A DNA stretch of 64,000 nt, from assembly GCF_002159975.1 (NCBI RefSeq), contig NZ_NFJR01000001.1, forward strand, positions 1 through 64,000, in the 5' to 3' direction. Positions within the stretch are counted from its first letter, which is position 1, and every line of letters begins with the position of its first letter. The DNA is from Barnesiella sp. An22 (GTDB lineage: Bacteria > Bacteroidota > Bacteroidia > Bacteroidales > Barnesiellaceae). Of this stretch, positions 32,549 through 42,474 are shown in pieces. The translations under genes and the position numbers were made by a program. Under the pieces are notes generated by a model. It made no database searches, was not told the DNA's origin, and saw only the letters and a list, made by a program, of their open reading frames with translations.

Positions 32549-33946
32549 ATGAAACAGGAAGAGGAAGACAAGATTGTAGGAGATTTGAATTGGGACGGTC
32601 TGCATCGCCCGCGTATTTACTACGCCATGGCGACGACCTTTTGCGGGTTGTTCCTGTCGGTGCTCGACGGTTCTATCTGCAACGTGGCGTTGCCCAGCAT
32701 AGCCCAGCAGCTGCACGTATCGTCGTCCGATTCCATCTGGATCGTCAACTCTTTCCAGCTGATCATTATGATGACCCTGCTTCCCTTCTCGTCGATGGGC
32801 GAGCGTTGGGGCTACAAGCAGGTCTATCTGCGCGGAGTCGTGGTCTTCACCATCGGGTCTCTGCTCTGTGCCCTGTCGCACAACCTGCCGCTGCTGGTGG
32901 TCTCGCGGGTGTTCCAGGGTTTCGGAGCCTCCATGATTATGAGTGTGAATACCTCGCTCATCAAGCTCATCTATCCCAAACACCGGTTGGGCGAGGGGGT
33001 AGGACTCAATGCTACGGTGGTGGCCATCGCTTCGGTCACCGGGCCTACATTGGCGGCCGCCATTCTGTCGTTCGCTTCGTGGCCGTGGCTCTTTGCCATC
33101 AATGTGCCGGTAGGTATCGCCACCTTTATCCTGGGACGCAAATATCTGCCCGACAATGCCGTGCGGCGTCTGGGGCATCGCTTCAACTGGAAAGAGGCAC
33201 TGCTCAATGCGGCCACCTTCGGGCTCTTCATCGGGTGTGTCGAGGCCTATTCGCACGATGTGCCGGTGCGCTGGGTGTTGTGCGGTGTCGTGTTATTGGC
33301 CGTGGTGGCTGCCTTCTATGTGCGCATGCAGTTGGGTGAGCGCTATCCCATGCTTCCCTTCGACCTGCTCAAAATACCCATCTTCTCGATGTCGGTGATG
33401 ACGAGTATTCTCTCCTTTACGGCACAGATGATGAGTCTGGTGGCCATGCCCTTCCTGCTGGTCAATACTTTCCACTACGATGCCGTGGGCACCGGGTTGT
33501 TGATGACCTCGTGGCCGCTGGTCATTGTCTTTGTAGCACCGCTGGCCGGTGTGCTCATTGGTAAGATTCACCCCGGAATCCTGGGTGGAGTGGGGTTGAT
33601 TATCATGAGTATCGGTTGTTTCAGTCTTTCGTTCGTACCCGTCGATACCAACCATTTCGGCCTCGTGTGGCGGTTGATGCTCTGCGGTATGGGCTTCGGC
33701 TTTTTCCAGTCGCCCAACAACCACATGCTGCTCACCTCGGCACCCCCGCAACGTACCGGCAGCGCCAGCGGCATGCTCGCTACCGCCCGACTCACGGGGC
33801 AGACTATCGGAGCCGCTCTGGTCGCTCTGCTCTTCCACATCCATGGCGATACCGCACCGCACGATGCCATGCTTCTGGCCGGTATCCTCACCTTGTGCGG
33901 CGCGCTCTCTTCGGCCCTCCGTCTGCGGGTAAGTCTGCCGAAGTAG
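32549..33946 (+). CDS. MFS transporter of the DHA2 (EmrB/QacA) group
   Basis: 465 residues with about 14 predicted membrane helices. The motif LDGSICNVALPSIAQQL (the DHA2 motif D1 region, residue about 40) and GFGASMIMSVNTSLI with PKHRLGEGVGLNATV (motif C-like and between-helix loop) fit drug:H+ antiporters of 14 TM. Starts at 32525 or 32549; the latter keeps a leader of about 36 nt from the repeat promoter and begins with MKQEEEDK. No EmrA or TolC partner is adjacent. Confidence 0.9.
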   Translation: MKQEEEDKIVGDLNWDGLHRPRIYYAMATTFCGLFLSVLDGSICNVALPSIAQQLHVSSSDSIWIVNSFQLIIMMTLLPFSSMGERWGYKQVYLRGVVVFTIGSLLCALSHNLPLLVVSRVFQGFGASMIMSVNTSLIKLIYPKHRLGEGVGLNATVVAIASVTGPTLAAAILSFASWPWLFAINVPVGIATFILGRKYLPDNAVRRLGHRFNWKEALLNAATFGLFIGCVEAYSHDVPVRWVLCGVVLLAVVAAFYVRMQLGERYPMLPFDLLKIPIFSMSVMTSILSFTAQMMSLVAMPFLLVNTFHYDAVGTGLLMTSWPLVIVFVAPLAGVLIGKIHPGILGGVGLIIMSIGCFSLSFVPVDTNHFGLVWRLMLCGMGFGFFQSPNNHMLLTSAPPQRTGSASGMLATARLTGQTIGAALVALLFHIHGDTAPHDAMLLAGILTLCGALSSALRLRVSLPK

Positions 33947-34052
33947 GGTGGTGGACCTGTGTCTTGTTTCGTGAAGTTTATGTCTGAATTTATGGATTTC
34001 TCGAGAGGGGGGACCGTTGTCTTCTTGGGGTATCCATCTGAAAAAGGGGTAT

Positions 34053-34091
34053 AAAAAAAGAGCAAATCAACCTGCGCGATTTGCTCTTTTT
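34053..34091. terminator. Terminator of tRNA-Ser (bidirectional)
   Basis: AAAAAGAGCAAATC and GATTTGCTCTTTTT form a perfect 14-bp stem with a 9-nt loop. On the minus strand it ends in a run of T residues 4 nt after the tRNA; on the plus strand it could end the exporter transcript. Confidence 0.92.
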
Positions 34092-34094
34092 CTG

Positions 34095-34181
34095 CGGAAA
34101 GAGAGGGATTCGAACCCTCGGTACCCGTAAGGGTACAACGGTTTTCGAGACCGTCCCGATCGACCACTCCGGCATCTTTCC
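34095..34181 (-). tRNA. tRNA-Ser, anticodon CGA
   Basis: 87 nt. Acceptor stem GGAAAGA/TCTTTCC with discriminator G, D arm, anticodon arm ACGGT-CTCGAAA-ACCGT (anticodon CGA, reading UCG), long variable arm built on TACCC/GGGTA as expected for serine, and T arm GAGGG-TTCGAAT-CCCTC. CCA is not encoded. -7 box TACCTTTG lies 25 nt upstream and the terminator immediately downstream. Confidence 0.96.
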
Positions 34182-34206
34182 AATGGTCTGTCGTTTTTGA
34201 CGGGGG

Positions 34207-34214
34207 CAAAGGTA
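34207..34214 (-). promoter_or_regulatory. -7 box of tRNA-Ser
   Basis: TACCTTTG on the minus strand, 25 nt upstream of the tRNA 5' end. Confidence 0.6.
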
Positions 34215-34270
34215 CGGAAAAGATTCGATATGCAATGGCTTTAATTGTAAAAAAAAGCTAAATGCGGAAA

Positions 34271-34750
34271 TTATTCTTTCTCCTCCCAGTTTTTATAGGG
34301 ATTTTGGGCCAGGCAAGAGTTGTAGTAACGCGGGTCGCCGGTCACTTCGCGGCCGATGAACGGGGGCAACTGTACCGCTTCCGACTCCGATTGCAATTCA
34401 ACTTCGGCCACAATCAGCCCTTCGTTGTCGCCCATAAATTCGTCAATCTCCCATGTGTGCCCGGCATAGGGGTAGAGGTACCGCCTCTTTTCGATGAGGC
34501 CCGACTGGCACAACGAGTCGAGCATTCGGGTAGCGTCGGCTACGGGTATGGGGTATTCGTACTCCTGCCGGGAGCAGCCGGTAGTGGTACCCTTGATGGT
34601 GATGAAGGCCTGGTCGCCGGCGATGCGTATGCGCACGGTGGCCGCAGGGGCTGCCGACAGGTATCCCTGTTTGTAGTAGGTGCAGCGGGTGGCTTGGGCG
34701 CGATACGAGGTATCGGTCACCCGATATTTGCGTTCGATCTCTATATTCAT
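34271..34750 (-). CDS. CYTH domain (triphosphate tunnel) protein
   Basis: 159 residues. The signature ExExK is intact as EIERK at residues 4-8, and alternating charged strands follow (VRIRIAGDQAFITIKGT, YPYAGHTWEIDEF, VAEVELQSE), giving the beta-tunnel that binds triphosphates with Mg2+. Small bacterial CYTH proteins are usually inorganic triphosphatases. Single gene; cytosolic. Confidence 0.92.
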   Translation of the reverse strand: MNIEIERKYRVTDTSYRAQATRCTYYKQGYLSAAPAATVRIRIAGDQAFITIKGTTTGCSRQEYEYPIPVADATRMLDSLCQSGLIEKRRYLYPYAGHTWEIDEFMGDNEGLIVAEVELQSESEAVQLPPFIGREVTGDPRYYNSCLAQNPYKNWEEKE

Positions 34751-34890
34751 GAATTAACAAAAATAAATAGTGAACCGAATATAATACATTTATTTGGTTT
34801 AAGAGATGGAATAAAGATGCGGGCATTATTAAACATTGTTAAACCCGTGAACTGTTGGAGATAAAAGCCCGGTGAGCGGCAGTTTTTTTG

Positions 34891-34898
34891 TACTTTTG
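34891..34898 (+). promoter_or_regulatory. -7 box of the DUF5686 gene
   Basis: TACTTTTG, 66 nt before the ATG at 34964, after a run of T residues; no clear -33 TTTG at 19-21 nt. Confidence 0.45.
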
Positions 34899-34963
34899 TC
34901 ACCCGGATATTCGAGTGAATCGAATGGTGGTACCGGTTACTTTGTACAGTATTTGAGACTTTT

Positions 34964-37510
34964 ATGGCAAAAAAGATATATGTGGTATTGGCCCTTTGCT
35001 TGTTGTGTGTAGGGCTTCCTGTTTCGGTTAAGGCACAACAGACGACGGTGGTGAAGGGAATCGTAAGGGACTCTATAACCCATGAACCCATATCCTATGC
35101 TTCGGTTTTTTTTGTGGGAAGTGACAAAGGTGTCATGACCGATGATGATGGCAAATTTGCTGTGGCCGTGCGCGATAACTTCCTGAATGTGCGTATTGCT
35201 ACGCTGGGTTACCGTGAGAAGACGGTTTTCGTCAAGAAGGGTGCCGAGAACAATCTGGAGGTCGATTTGGTGCCGTCGGACTATACGCTGCAGGAGGTGG
35301 TGGTAAAGCCCAAGAAGGAGAAGTACAGCAAGAAGAATAACCCCGCGGTAGAGTTTGTCAAGAAGCTGATTGAGCGGCGCGACGTGGGCGACCCCAAGCG
35401 TCACGACTTTTTCAATTACGAGAAATACGAGAAGATGACTTTTGCCCTCAACGACTTTTCGGAGGAGCAAAAGAAGAAGTGGCTTTTCAAGAAATTCCAG
35501 TTTATATTCGACTATGTAGATACGTCGGAGGTGTCGGGAAAGCCTATCCTGACGGTTTCGATCAAGGAGAAGATTGCCGAGAACTACTACCGCCGTAGCC
35601 CCGAGACCGAGAAGTCGATTGTGACGGGTATCAAGCGGGCCGGTATCGACGAGATATTCAACGAGGAGAGCGTGCAGATGCTGTGCGACGACCTGTTCCG
35701 CGAAATCGATATTTTCAGAAACGACATCACGCTGCTGAACAACCGGTTTGTGAGCCCGTTGTCGAGCATTGGTACTTCGTTTTACAAATACTATCTGCTC
35801 GACACCATTCCCGTAGACGGGGTGCGTTGCATCGACCTGGCGTTTGTGCCCTTCAACTCCGAGTCGTTCGGTTTTACGGGCCACATCTATGTGCCCGAGG
35901 GCGACTCGACCTATTTCATCAAGAAGGTGAAGCTGAACGTCCCCCGCGACATCAACCTCAACTATGTGGAGAACATGTACCTCGAGCAGGATTACAAGCA
36001 GCTGGACGACGGAACCCGCATCAAGACAAAGGACGATGCCATCATCGAGTTCAAGGTGATGCCGGCCACGCAGGGGTTGTATGCCCGCCGTATGACCACA
36101 TACGACAAGTTTTCGTTCACGCCGCCCGACGACCTGTCGGTCTACAATTTCGAGGGGCGCGAGCGGGTCGAGGTCGATGCACAGGCCAAGCCCGAGGAGT
36201 TCTGGGTCGATAACCGCCATGTGCCGGTGAAGAAGAAGGAGGGGGCGGTCGACAAGCTCCTGGCCCGGTTGCGCGAGGTGCCTGCCTTTTACTATACCGA
36301 GAAGGTGTTGGGTATACTCATAGCCGGGTATATCGAGACCAGCGAGGAGAGCAAGTTCGACTTTGGTCCCATGAATACCACCATCAGTGCCAACGAGGTG
36401 GAAGGGGCCCGTTTCAGAGTAGGCGGTGTCACTACCGCACAGCTCAATCCGCACTGGTTTGCCCGCGGATACGTGGCCTATGGTACGAAGGACGAGAAGA
36501 TGAAATATTCGGGCGAGGTGGAATATTCGTTCAACAAGAAGAAGTTCCACTCGCGGGAGTTCCCCATCCACTCCATCAAGCTGAACCACACCTACGACAT
36601 CGACCAGTTGGGACAGCAGTACATGTATACCAACAAGGATAATGTATTCCTCTCGCTCAAGCGCAAGTCGGACAACAAGGCTACCTATCTGCGCAAGACC
36701 GAGCTCTCGTACCTGCAGGAGCGCAAGGGCGGTTTTTCGTTCGGGTTGGGTATCCGCAACGAGATTCAGCAGATGGCAACCGACCGCATCGCCTTTATCG
36801 ACGGTTTCGGTAACGAGACAAAAGATTACATGCAGACCTATTTCGATGTGAAGTTGCGGTTTGCCCCCAACGAGAAGTTCTACCAGACCCGCAGCAACCG
36901 CTATCCCATCAACCTCGACGCCCCGGTGCTCACCCTCTCGCACAGCTTTGCCTTCAAGGATGTGCTGGGCAGCCGCTACTCCTACAACCGCACCGAGTTC
37001 GGTATCCAGAAACGGTTCTGGTTCTCGGCCTTCGGCTACTTCGACGGTATCGTCAAGGCCGGCAAGGTGTGGGACAAGGTGCCTTTCCCCATGCTGTTGC
37101 TCCCCAACGCCAACCTCTCGTACACGATACAACCCGAGTCGTATGCCTTGATGAATGCCCTCGAGTTTATCAACGACCAGTACGTGTCGTGGGACTTCAC
37201 CTACAACGCCAACGGCGCCCTGTTCAACCGCATTCCGCTGCTCAAGTACATGAAGCTGCGCGAGGTCTTCTCGTTCCGCGGTCTCTACGGTTCGCTCAGC
37301 AAGAAGAACAACCCGCTCTACAATCAAGACCTCTTCGTATTCCCCAAGGGCAGTACCGAGATGGACAAGATGCCCTACATGGAGTGCGGCGTGGGTCTCG
37401 ACAACATCTTTACCATCTTGCGGGTCGATTACGTGTGGCGGTTGACCTATCGCGACAGCCCCAACGTGAGCAAGAGCGGCGTGCGCATTTCGCTCCACTT
37501 CTCGTTCTAA
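34964..37510 (+). CDS. DUF5686 / carboxypeptidase-regulatory-like outer membrane protein
   Basis: 848 residues. Signal peptide 1-25 (ends VKAQ), a carboxypeptidase regulatory-like Ig domain (about 30-110, VVKGIVRDSITHEPISYASV), then the DUF5686 region and a beta-strand-rich C-terminal barrel ending in Phe (SGVRISLHFSF). Such proteins are outer-membrane barrels of Bacteroidetes with unknown cargo. Long open frames on the opposite strand are codon-bias shadows. Confidence 0.92.
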   Translation: MAKKIYVVLALCLLCVGLPVSVKAQQTTVVKGIVRDSITHEPISYASVFFVGSDKGVMTDDDGKFAVAVRDNFLNVRIATLGYREKTVFVKKGAENNLEVDLVPSDYTLQEVVVKPKKEKYSKKNNPAVEFVKKLIERRDVGDPKRHDFFNYEKYEKMTFALNDFSEEQKKKWLFKKFQFIFDYVDTSEVSGKPILTVSIKEKIAENYYRRSPETEKSIVTGIKRAGIDEIFNEESVQMLCDDLFREIDIFRNDITLLNNRFVSPLSSIGTSFYKYYLLDTIPVDGVRCIDLAFVPFNSESFGFTGHIYVPEGDSTYFIKKVKLNVPRDINLNYVENMYLEQDYKQLDDGTRIKTKDDAIIEFKVMPATQGLYARRMTTYDKFSFTPPDDLSVYNFEGRERVEVDAQAKPEEFWVDNRHVPVKKKEGAVDKLLARLREVPAFYYTEKVLGILIAGYIETSEESKFDFGPMNTTISANEVEGARFRVGGVTTAQLNPHWFARGYVAYGTKDEKMKYSGEVEYSFNKKKFHSREFPIHSIKLNHTYDIDQLGQQYMYTNKDNVFLSLKRKSDNKATYLRKTELSYLQERKGGFSFGLGIRNEIQQMATDRIAFIDGFGNETKDYMQTYFDVKLRFAPNEKFYQTRSNRYPINLDAPVLTLSHSFAFKDVLGSRYSYNRTEFGIQKRFWFSAFGYFDGIVKAGKVWDKVPFPMLLLPNANLSYTIQPESYALMNALEFINDQYVSWDFTYNANGALFNRIPLLKYMKLREVFSFRGLYGSLSKKNNPLYNQDLFVFPKGSTEMDKMPYMECGVGLDNIFTILRVDYVWRLTYRDSPNVSKSGVRISLHFSF

Positions 37511-37815
37511 ACCGGGAGTCGCCGGGGGTACAGAAGGATATTTCGATTATCTCAAATCTATACGAAAGGGCTGCTTTGCCGTGAGCAAGGCGGCCCTTGT
37601 TGGTATCTCCTTTTACTACTTCTGTGTCGACTGGATTCCGAGTCGTATCGTGGGATAATCGACTTTATGGCGCCTATGCATTCGGTGTGAGTAGTCCAGC
37701 GGGGGGGGAGGCAGTTGGCATCAATCCCTTGGCCGAACAAGGGTCTGATACAGGTAAAAAAATAACGGAGCCCGCAGTGTGGCGGACTCCGTCATGTGAT
37801 GCGTGAGGAGCGATA
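37511..37815. other. Intergenic region between convergent genes
   Basis: About 300 bp with no gene. The only recognisable element is the terminator at 37765-37792 of the M3 peptidase gene. No clear terminator for the DUF5686 gene on the plus strand. Confidence 0.5.
37765..37792 (-). terminator. Terminator of the M3 peptidase gene
   Basis: 11-bp stem with one mismatch (ACGGAGCCCGC arm), 6-nt loop, then TTATTTTTTTA on the minus strand, 24 nt past the stop codon. Confidence 0.85.
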
Positions 37816-39900
37816 TTATTTGATGATACCGTCGCGGCGCATGAGGGCCTCGATGGTAGGCTCGCTGCCTTTGAAGCGTTTGTAGAGGGTCATGGGGTTC
37901 TCGGCACCGCCGCGTTTCAGGATGTTGTCGCGGAACGAAGCTGCGGTAGCCGGGTCGAAGATACCGTGGGCCTTGAACACGGCAAAGGCATCGGCGTCGA
38001 GCACCTCGGCCCATTTGTATCCGTAGTATCCGGCAGCATAACCGCCCGAGAAGATGTGACCGAATTGAGGAGCGATGAGGGTTCCCTCCACGTCGGGCAA
38101 CACGAGGGTTTTGGCGATGGCCTGTTTCTCGAAGGCTACAGCGTCGTCGACAGGAGCTTCGATGGTGTGGTAGGCCATGTCGAGGAAGCCGAAGGTGAGC
38201 TGACGTACGCACAGGTAGGCGGCCAGGTATTGGCTCGACTCCTTGATTTTCTCAACCAGTTCGACCGGCATCTTTTCGCCTGTCTTGTAGTGAACGGCAA
38301 AACTGTCGAGGAACTCTTTCTCGGCGAGGAAGTTCTCGTTGAACTGCGAGGGCAGCTCTACGAAGTCGCGGTATACGTTGGTACCCGAGAGGGTCGAGTA
38401 GGTAACGTCGGAGAGCAGGCCGTGCAGGGCGTGGCCAAACTCGTGCAGGAAGGTCTCCACCTCGTCGTAGGTGAGCAGGGCGGGAGCATCGGCCGTGGGG
38501 CGCGAGAAGTTCATCACGATCGTTACCTGCGGACGGCTGTCGGTTCCGTCTTCCTCTTTCCATTGCCCTTTGAATTCGGTCATCCAGGCACCGGCACGTT
38601 TGGTCTCGCGGGGGAAGAAGTCGGTGTAGATTACACCCACATAGTTACCGTCGTTGTCGGTTACCTCGAAAGCCTCGACCTCGGGGTGGTATACGGGGAT
38701 TTTGGGATTTTTCGTGAAGTGCAGGCCGTAGAGGCGGGTAGCCAGACCGAATACTCCCTTGATGGTGTTGTTCACCTCGAAGTAGGGGCGCAGCATCTCG
38801 TCGTTGAGGTCGTATTTGATGTGCTTGAGTTGCTCGGAGTAGTAGCTGAAGTCCCAGGGCATGAGCGTCATGTCTTTGCCCTCTTTACCAATGGCGAAAC
38901 CCTGAATCTCTTTCACCTCTTGCAGGGCGGCCGGCTTGTAGGCGTCGAGCAGTTGGTTCAGCAGATTGTACACGTTGGCGCTGTTGCCGGCCATGGTGGT
39001 TTGCAGGTTGTATTCGGCGAAGTTGGGTTTACCGAAGAGCTTGGCAATCTCGAGGCGTACCTCGGCGATACGTTTCAGGATGGGGATGTTGTTGTATTCG
39101 CCCGATTGGTTGCGCGTGTTGTAGGCGCGATAGAGTTTCTCGCGCAGGTCGCGACGCGACGAATATTTCATAAAGGCGCTGTAACTGGGGTAGGAGAGGT
39201 TGACCATGTAACCCTCTTTGCCTTTGCTCTTGGCCAGAGCGGCAGCAGCGTCGCGGGCGCTTTGGGGCAGACCTTCGAGCTCATCCTCGGTGAGCATCAT
39301 CGAGAAGAGGTTGGTATCCTTCAATACGTTCTGTCCGAAGTCGAGGGTGAGTTGGCTCAACTCCGACGAGAGTTTGCGGTATTTTTCGCGGTCTTCGCCT
39401 TGCAATTCGGCTCCGCTCAGGGCAAACGACTCGTAGGTCTCCTTGAGCAGCATCTGTTGCTCGGGGGTGAGGTCGAGCTGGTCGCGACGGTCATACACGA
39501 ACTTGATGCGTTCGAAGAGCTTCTCGTTCAGGCTGATGTTGTTGCTGTGCTCCGACAGCATGGGTTGTACGCGTTGCGAGATTTCCATCATCTCGTCGTT
39601 GCCCTCGGCGCTCAATACGGCAAAAAAGACGTTGGCCACGCGGTTGAGCATACGGCCGCTGCGGTCGAGTGCCTCGATGGTGTTCTCGAATGTGGGGGTC
39701 GAGCGCTGGTTCACGATGGCGTCGATCTCCTTTTGATTCTCTTCAATGGCTTTCTTGAAAGCCGGTTCGTAGTGCGACAGTTTTATCTTGTCGAACGGAA
39801 CTGTTTGATGGGGCGTCTTGTAGGGCCCGAAAAAGGGGTTAGCAGCTTGTGCCATGATTGCAAAAACAGTTAAGGCTGATAATAATAAAATTTTTTTCAT
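37816..39900 (-). CDS. M3 family peptidyl-dipeptidase / oligopeptidase, exported
   Basis: 694 residues from the ATG at 39900. Signal peptide of about 20 residues (ILLLSALTVFAIMAQAA). Zinc motif H486-E-F-G-H490 with the downstream Glu of the family (in LPSQFNENF region). Resembles bacterial Dcp: removes dipeptides or cleaves small peptides, here in the periplasm. The next upstream Met (39939) would add a non-signal N-terminus, so 39900 is used. Confidence 0.94.
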   Translation of the reverse strand: MKKILLLSALTVFAIMAQAANPFFGPYKTPHQTVPFDKIKLSHYEPAFKKAIEENQKEIDAIVNQRSTPTFENTIEALDRSGRMLNRVANVFFAVLSAEGNDEMMEISQRVQPMLSEHSNNISLNEKLFERIKFVYDRRDQLDLTPEQQMLLKETYESFALSGAELQGEDREKYRKLSSELSQLTLDFGQNVLKDTNLFSMMLTEDELEGLPQSARDAAAALAKSKGKEGYMVNLSYPSYSAFMKYSSRRDLREKLYRAYNTRNQSGEYNNIPILKRIAEVRLEIAKLFGKPNFAEYNLQTTMAGNSANVYNLLNQLLDAYKPAALQEVKEIQGFAIGKEGKDMTLMPWDFSYYSEQLKHIKYDLNDEMLRPYFEVNNTIKGVFGLATRLYGLHFTKNPKIPVYHPEVEAFEVTDNDGNYVGVIYTDFFPRETKRAGAWMTEFKGQWKEEDGTDSRPQVTIVMNFSRPTADAPALLTYDEVETFLHEFGHALHGLLSDVTYSTLSGTNVYRDFVELPSQFNENFLAEKEFLDSFAVHYKTGEKMPVELVEKIKESSQYLAAYLCVRQLTFGFLDMAYHTIEAPVDDAVAFEKQAIAKTLVLPDVEGTLIAPQFGHIFSGGYAAGYYGYKWAEVLDADAFAVFKAHGIFDPATAASFRDNILKRGGAENPMTLYKRFKGSEPTIEALMRRDGIIK

Positions 39901-40040
39901 TACTACTGTGTTAGGTGATACAAATGGTAATTGTAACAAAGTTCACGATTTATAATCATTCTAACTAATCTTCGACCCTTAATAAATATTAAACAAATCG
40001 TTTCACCGGTTTAATTTCGCCCCGAAGGCCATTTTTATAT

Positions 40041-40048
40041 TAGCTTTG
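40041..40048 (+). promoter_or_regulatory. -7 box of the LTA-synthase-like gene
   Basis: TAGCTTTG, 14-23 nt before the possible start codons at 40062 and 40071. It favours the second ATG (40071). Confidence 0.45.
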
Positions 40049-40061
40049 CAGCTTATAAACA

Positions 40062-41903
40062 GTGCCGAATATGAAACGACGATTCTATTTTTTGGTGTGG
40101 ATATATTGCTGGTTTCTCATCATGTTTGCCGTGCAAAAGCCCCTCTTCATGCTGTATCATTGGAATCTTTACGGCGACGAGCCTCTGTCGCAGTGGCTGG
40201 CGGTGATATGGCACGGCCGGGGACTCGACGCCTCGATGGCTGCCTATATTACGGCTTTGCCTGCTCTGCTCACTGCCGTTACCGTCTATTTGCGGGGCGC
40301 GTGGTGGAAACCGGTGTTCCGGGCCTACTTCGTGCTGATAGCCGCAGTGGTCTCGGCCATCACCTTGAGCGATGCGGTGCTCTACAGCTTCTGGGGATTC
40401 CGCATCGATGCTACGCCGCTCTTCTATTTGGCCTCGCCGGCCGATGCCGTGGCCAGTATCCCGGTGTGGCAAACGGTGGTGATTCTGCTTCTTATCGTGG
40501 CCTATGCCGCGCTGCTCGTGTGGCCGTTGTGGCGCTGGTCGGGTAGGGAGGCCCAATGGGAGAAACCCCGTCGTCCACACCTTTCGTTTGCGGTCTTGCT
40601 GTTGCTCACGGCGTCGTTGTTCATCCCCATACGAGGCGGCTTCACGGTCTCGACCATGAATGTGGGCAAGGCCTATTTCAGCGAGCGTATGGAGTTGAAC
40701 CATGCTGCCATCAACCCGGTATTCAGTCTGATGTCGTCGCTCTCCAAGTCGGAGGATTTCTCGACACAATACCGTTTCTTCGAACCGGCCGAGGCCGATG
40801 CTCTGTTCGCACCGTTGCGGGGTGGCGGACCGTCGGTATTCCCGGCCGACTCGGCTCAATGGGTCGAGCCCGGTGCCAACGTGGTGCTGGTGGTGCTCGA
40901 GAGTTTCTCGGGAGCGGCCATGGAGAGCCTGGGCGGTCTGTCGGGGGTGATGCCCAATCTCGAGCAGATTGCCTCGGAGGGTATCCTCTTCACCCACTGC
41001 TATGCCAACAGTTTCCGTACCGACCGGGGGCTCACCTCGATTTTGAGCGGCTACCCGGCCCAGCCTACGGCCTCGATTATGAAATATCCCGCCAAGTCGC
41101 AATCGCTCCCGGCCATCTCCAAGTCGTTGCGCAATGAGGGGTACGACACCCAGTTTATCTATGGCGGCGATGCCGACTTTACCAACATGCGCTCCTACTT
41201 CATCTCGATGGGCATGAACCGTATCGTGTGCGACAGCGACTTCCCGCTGAGCCAGCGGCTGAGCAAATGGGGTGTGCCCGACCATGTGACGTTCGACGAG
41301 CTCTATCGTCTCATAGCCGAGCAGCCGGCCGATAAACCCTTTATGAAGATGTTTCTCACCCTCAGCAGCCACGAGCCGTTCGATGTGCCCATGCACCGCC
41401 TCGAGGACAAGTATCTGAACTCGGTCGCCTATACCGACAGTTGCCTCGGTGCGTTTGTATCGCGACTCAAGCAGCTCCCCGTGTGGAAGAACACCCTGCT
41501 GGTGTTCGTGGCCGATCATGCCTTCCGTTACCCCTACAACGTGCAGAATCACGACATCGACTATCACCACATACCGCTGGTGTGGGCCGGTGGAGCCGTA
41601 CGCTCGCCGCGGGTAGTCGACGACTACATGTCGCAGATTGACCTGGCGGCTACGTTGCTGGCCCAGTTACATATCCCTTACGACGACTTTACCTTCAGCA
41701 AGAATCTGGCCGACCCCACGCGGGAGCGTTTTGCCTACTATACCTTCCCCGACGGGTTCGGATATGTCGACCGCGATGGCGCTGCCGTCTACGACTGTGC
41801 CGCACAGTCGGTGCTCGTCGAGCAGAACGACAGCAACGCCTTACGGTTGAAGCGGGGGAAAGCCTATTTGCAAAAACTCTACGACGACTTGGCTTCGCGA
41901 TAA
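40062..41903 (+). CDS. LTA-synthase-like membrane sulfatase family protein
   Basis: 613 residues. Five or so N-terminal membrane helices (residues 8-190) precede a sulfatase-fold domain (from about 270). The metal/nucleophile region VLVVLESFSG, then NSFRTDRGLTSILSGYP with the likely catalytic Thr, and VADHAFRYP near 480 match phosphoglycerol/phosphoethanolamine transferases. It would decorate lipid- or glycan-bound polymers on the periplasmic face. A second Met three codons in (40071) may be the true start. The acetyltransferase gene follows by 12 nt. Confidence 0.9.
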   Translation: MPNMKRRFYFLVWIYCWFLIMFAVQKPLFMLYHWNLYGDEPLSQWLAVIWHGRGLDASMAAYITALPALLTAVTVYLRGAWWKPVFRAYFVLIAAVVSAITLSDAVLYSFWGFRIDATPLFYLASPADAVASIPVWQTVVILLLIVAYAALLVWPLWRWSGREAQWEKPRRPHLSFAVLLLLTASLFIPIRGGFTVSTMNVGKAYFSERMELNHAAINPVFSLMSSLSKSEDFSTQYRFFEPAEADALFAPLRGGGPSVFPADSAQWVEPGANVVLVVLESFSGAAMESLGGLSGVMPNLEQIASEGILFTHCYANSFRTDRGLTSILSGYPAQPTASIMKYPAKSQSLPAISKSLRNEGYDTQFIYGGDADFTNMRSYFISMGMNRIVCDSDFPLSQRLSKWGVPDHVTFDELYRLIAEQPADKPFMKMFLTLSSHEPFDVPMHRLEDKYLNSVAYTDSCLGAFVSRLKQLPVWKNTLLVFVADHAFRYPYNVQNHDIDYHHIPLVWAGGAVRSPRVVDDYMSQIDLAATLLAQLHIPYDDFTFSKNLADPTRERFAYYTFPDGFGYVDRDGAAVYDCAAQSVLVEQNDSNALRLKRGKAYLQKLYDDLASR

Positions 41904-41915
41904 AACCGACACGAA

Positions 41916-42416
41916 ATGGAAATAAGACCCACGACAATCGACGATTTGGAACAGGTGATGCCCGTGTTTGAGCAGGCCAAACGGTTCATGCGGCAGCACG
42001 GAAACCTCCACCAATGGACGGGTGGCTACCCCTCGCGCGAAATCATCCAGGCCGATATGGAGGCTGCCAGCAGCTTCGTCTGCCTCGACGACGAGGGGGC
42101 GATTGTGGGAACCTTCTGTTTCCGCTACGGTGTGGCGCCCGAGCCCACCTATGCCACCATCTACGACGGGGCCTGGCTCAACGACAAGCCCTACGGCGTG
42201 ATACACCGCATCGCCTCGGCCGGTCGGGTGGGCGGTATCTTTGCCGCGGCTCTGGATTACTGTTGGGGCCATGTCGACAATATCCGCATCGATACCCATC
42301 GCGACAACCGGGTGATGCAGGAGTTGCTCGTGCGCCACGGCTTCAGCCGGTGCGGCATCATCTATCTGGCCAACGGCGACGAGCGCATCGCCTTTCAGCG
42401 GGAATTTCTTCGATAG
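41916..42416 (+). CDS. GNAT family N-acetyltransferase
   Basis: 166 residues. N-terminal GNAT fold (IRPTTIDDLEQVMPVFEQAK), with core VGTFCFRYG and a C-terminal TxNVRNxxLxxxxGF-like helix (DTHRDNRVMQELLVRHGF). Substrate not known. It follows the sulfatase gene by 12 nt and is probably co-transcribed. The IS3 element starts 7 bp after its stop codon; the gene itself is intact. Confidence 0.9.
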   Translation: MEIRPTTIDDLEQVMPVFEQAKRFMRQHGNLHQWTGGYPSREIIQADMEAASSFVCLDDEGAIVGTFCFRYGVAPEPTYATIYDGAWLNDKPYGVIHRIASAGRVGGIFAAALDYCWGHVDNIRIDTHRDNRVMQELLVRHGFSRCGIIYLANGDERIAFQREFLR

Positions 42417-42474
42417 CTTGTTGTCTAGTCCTGAATAACCGTTACAGTTATTTTAGACAAAAATAAATCATTTA

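Noticed and set aside
34937-37498. Very long antisense open frame (853 codons) over the DUF5686 gene
   Set aside because: It is a shadow produced by GC-rich codon use of the forward gene; its translation has no family features, while the plus strand shows signal peptide, domains and a normal start.
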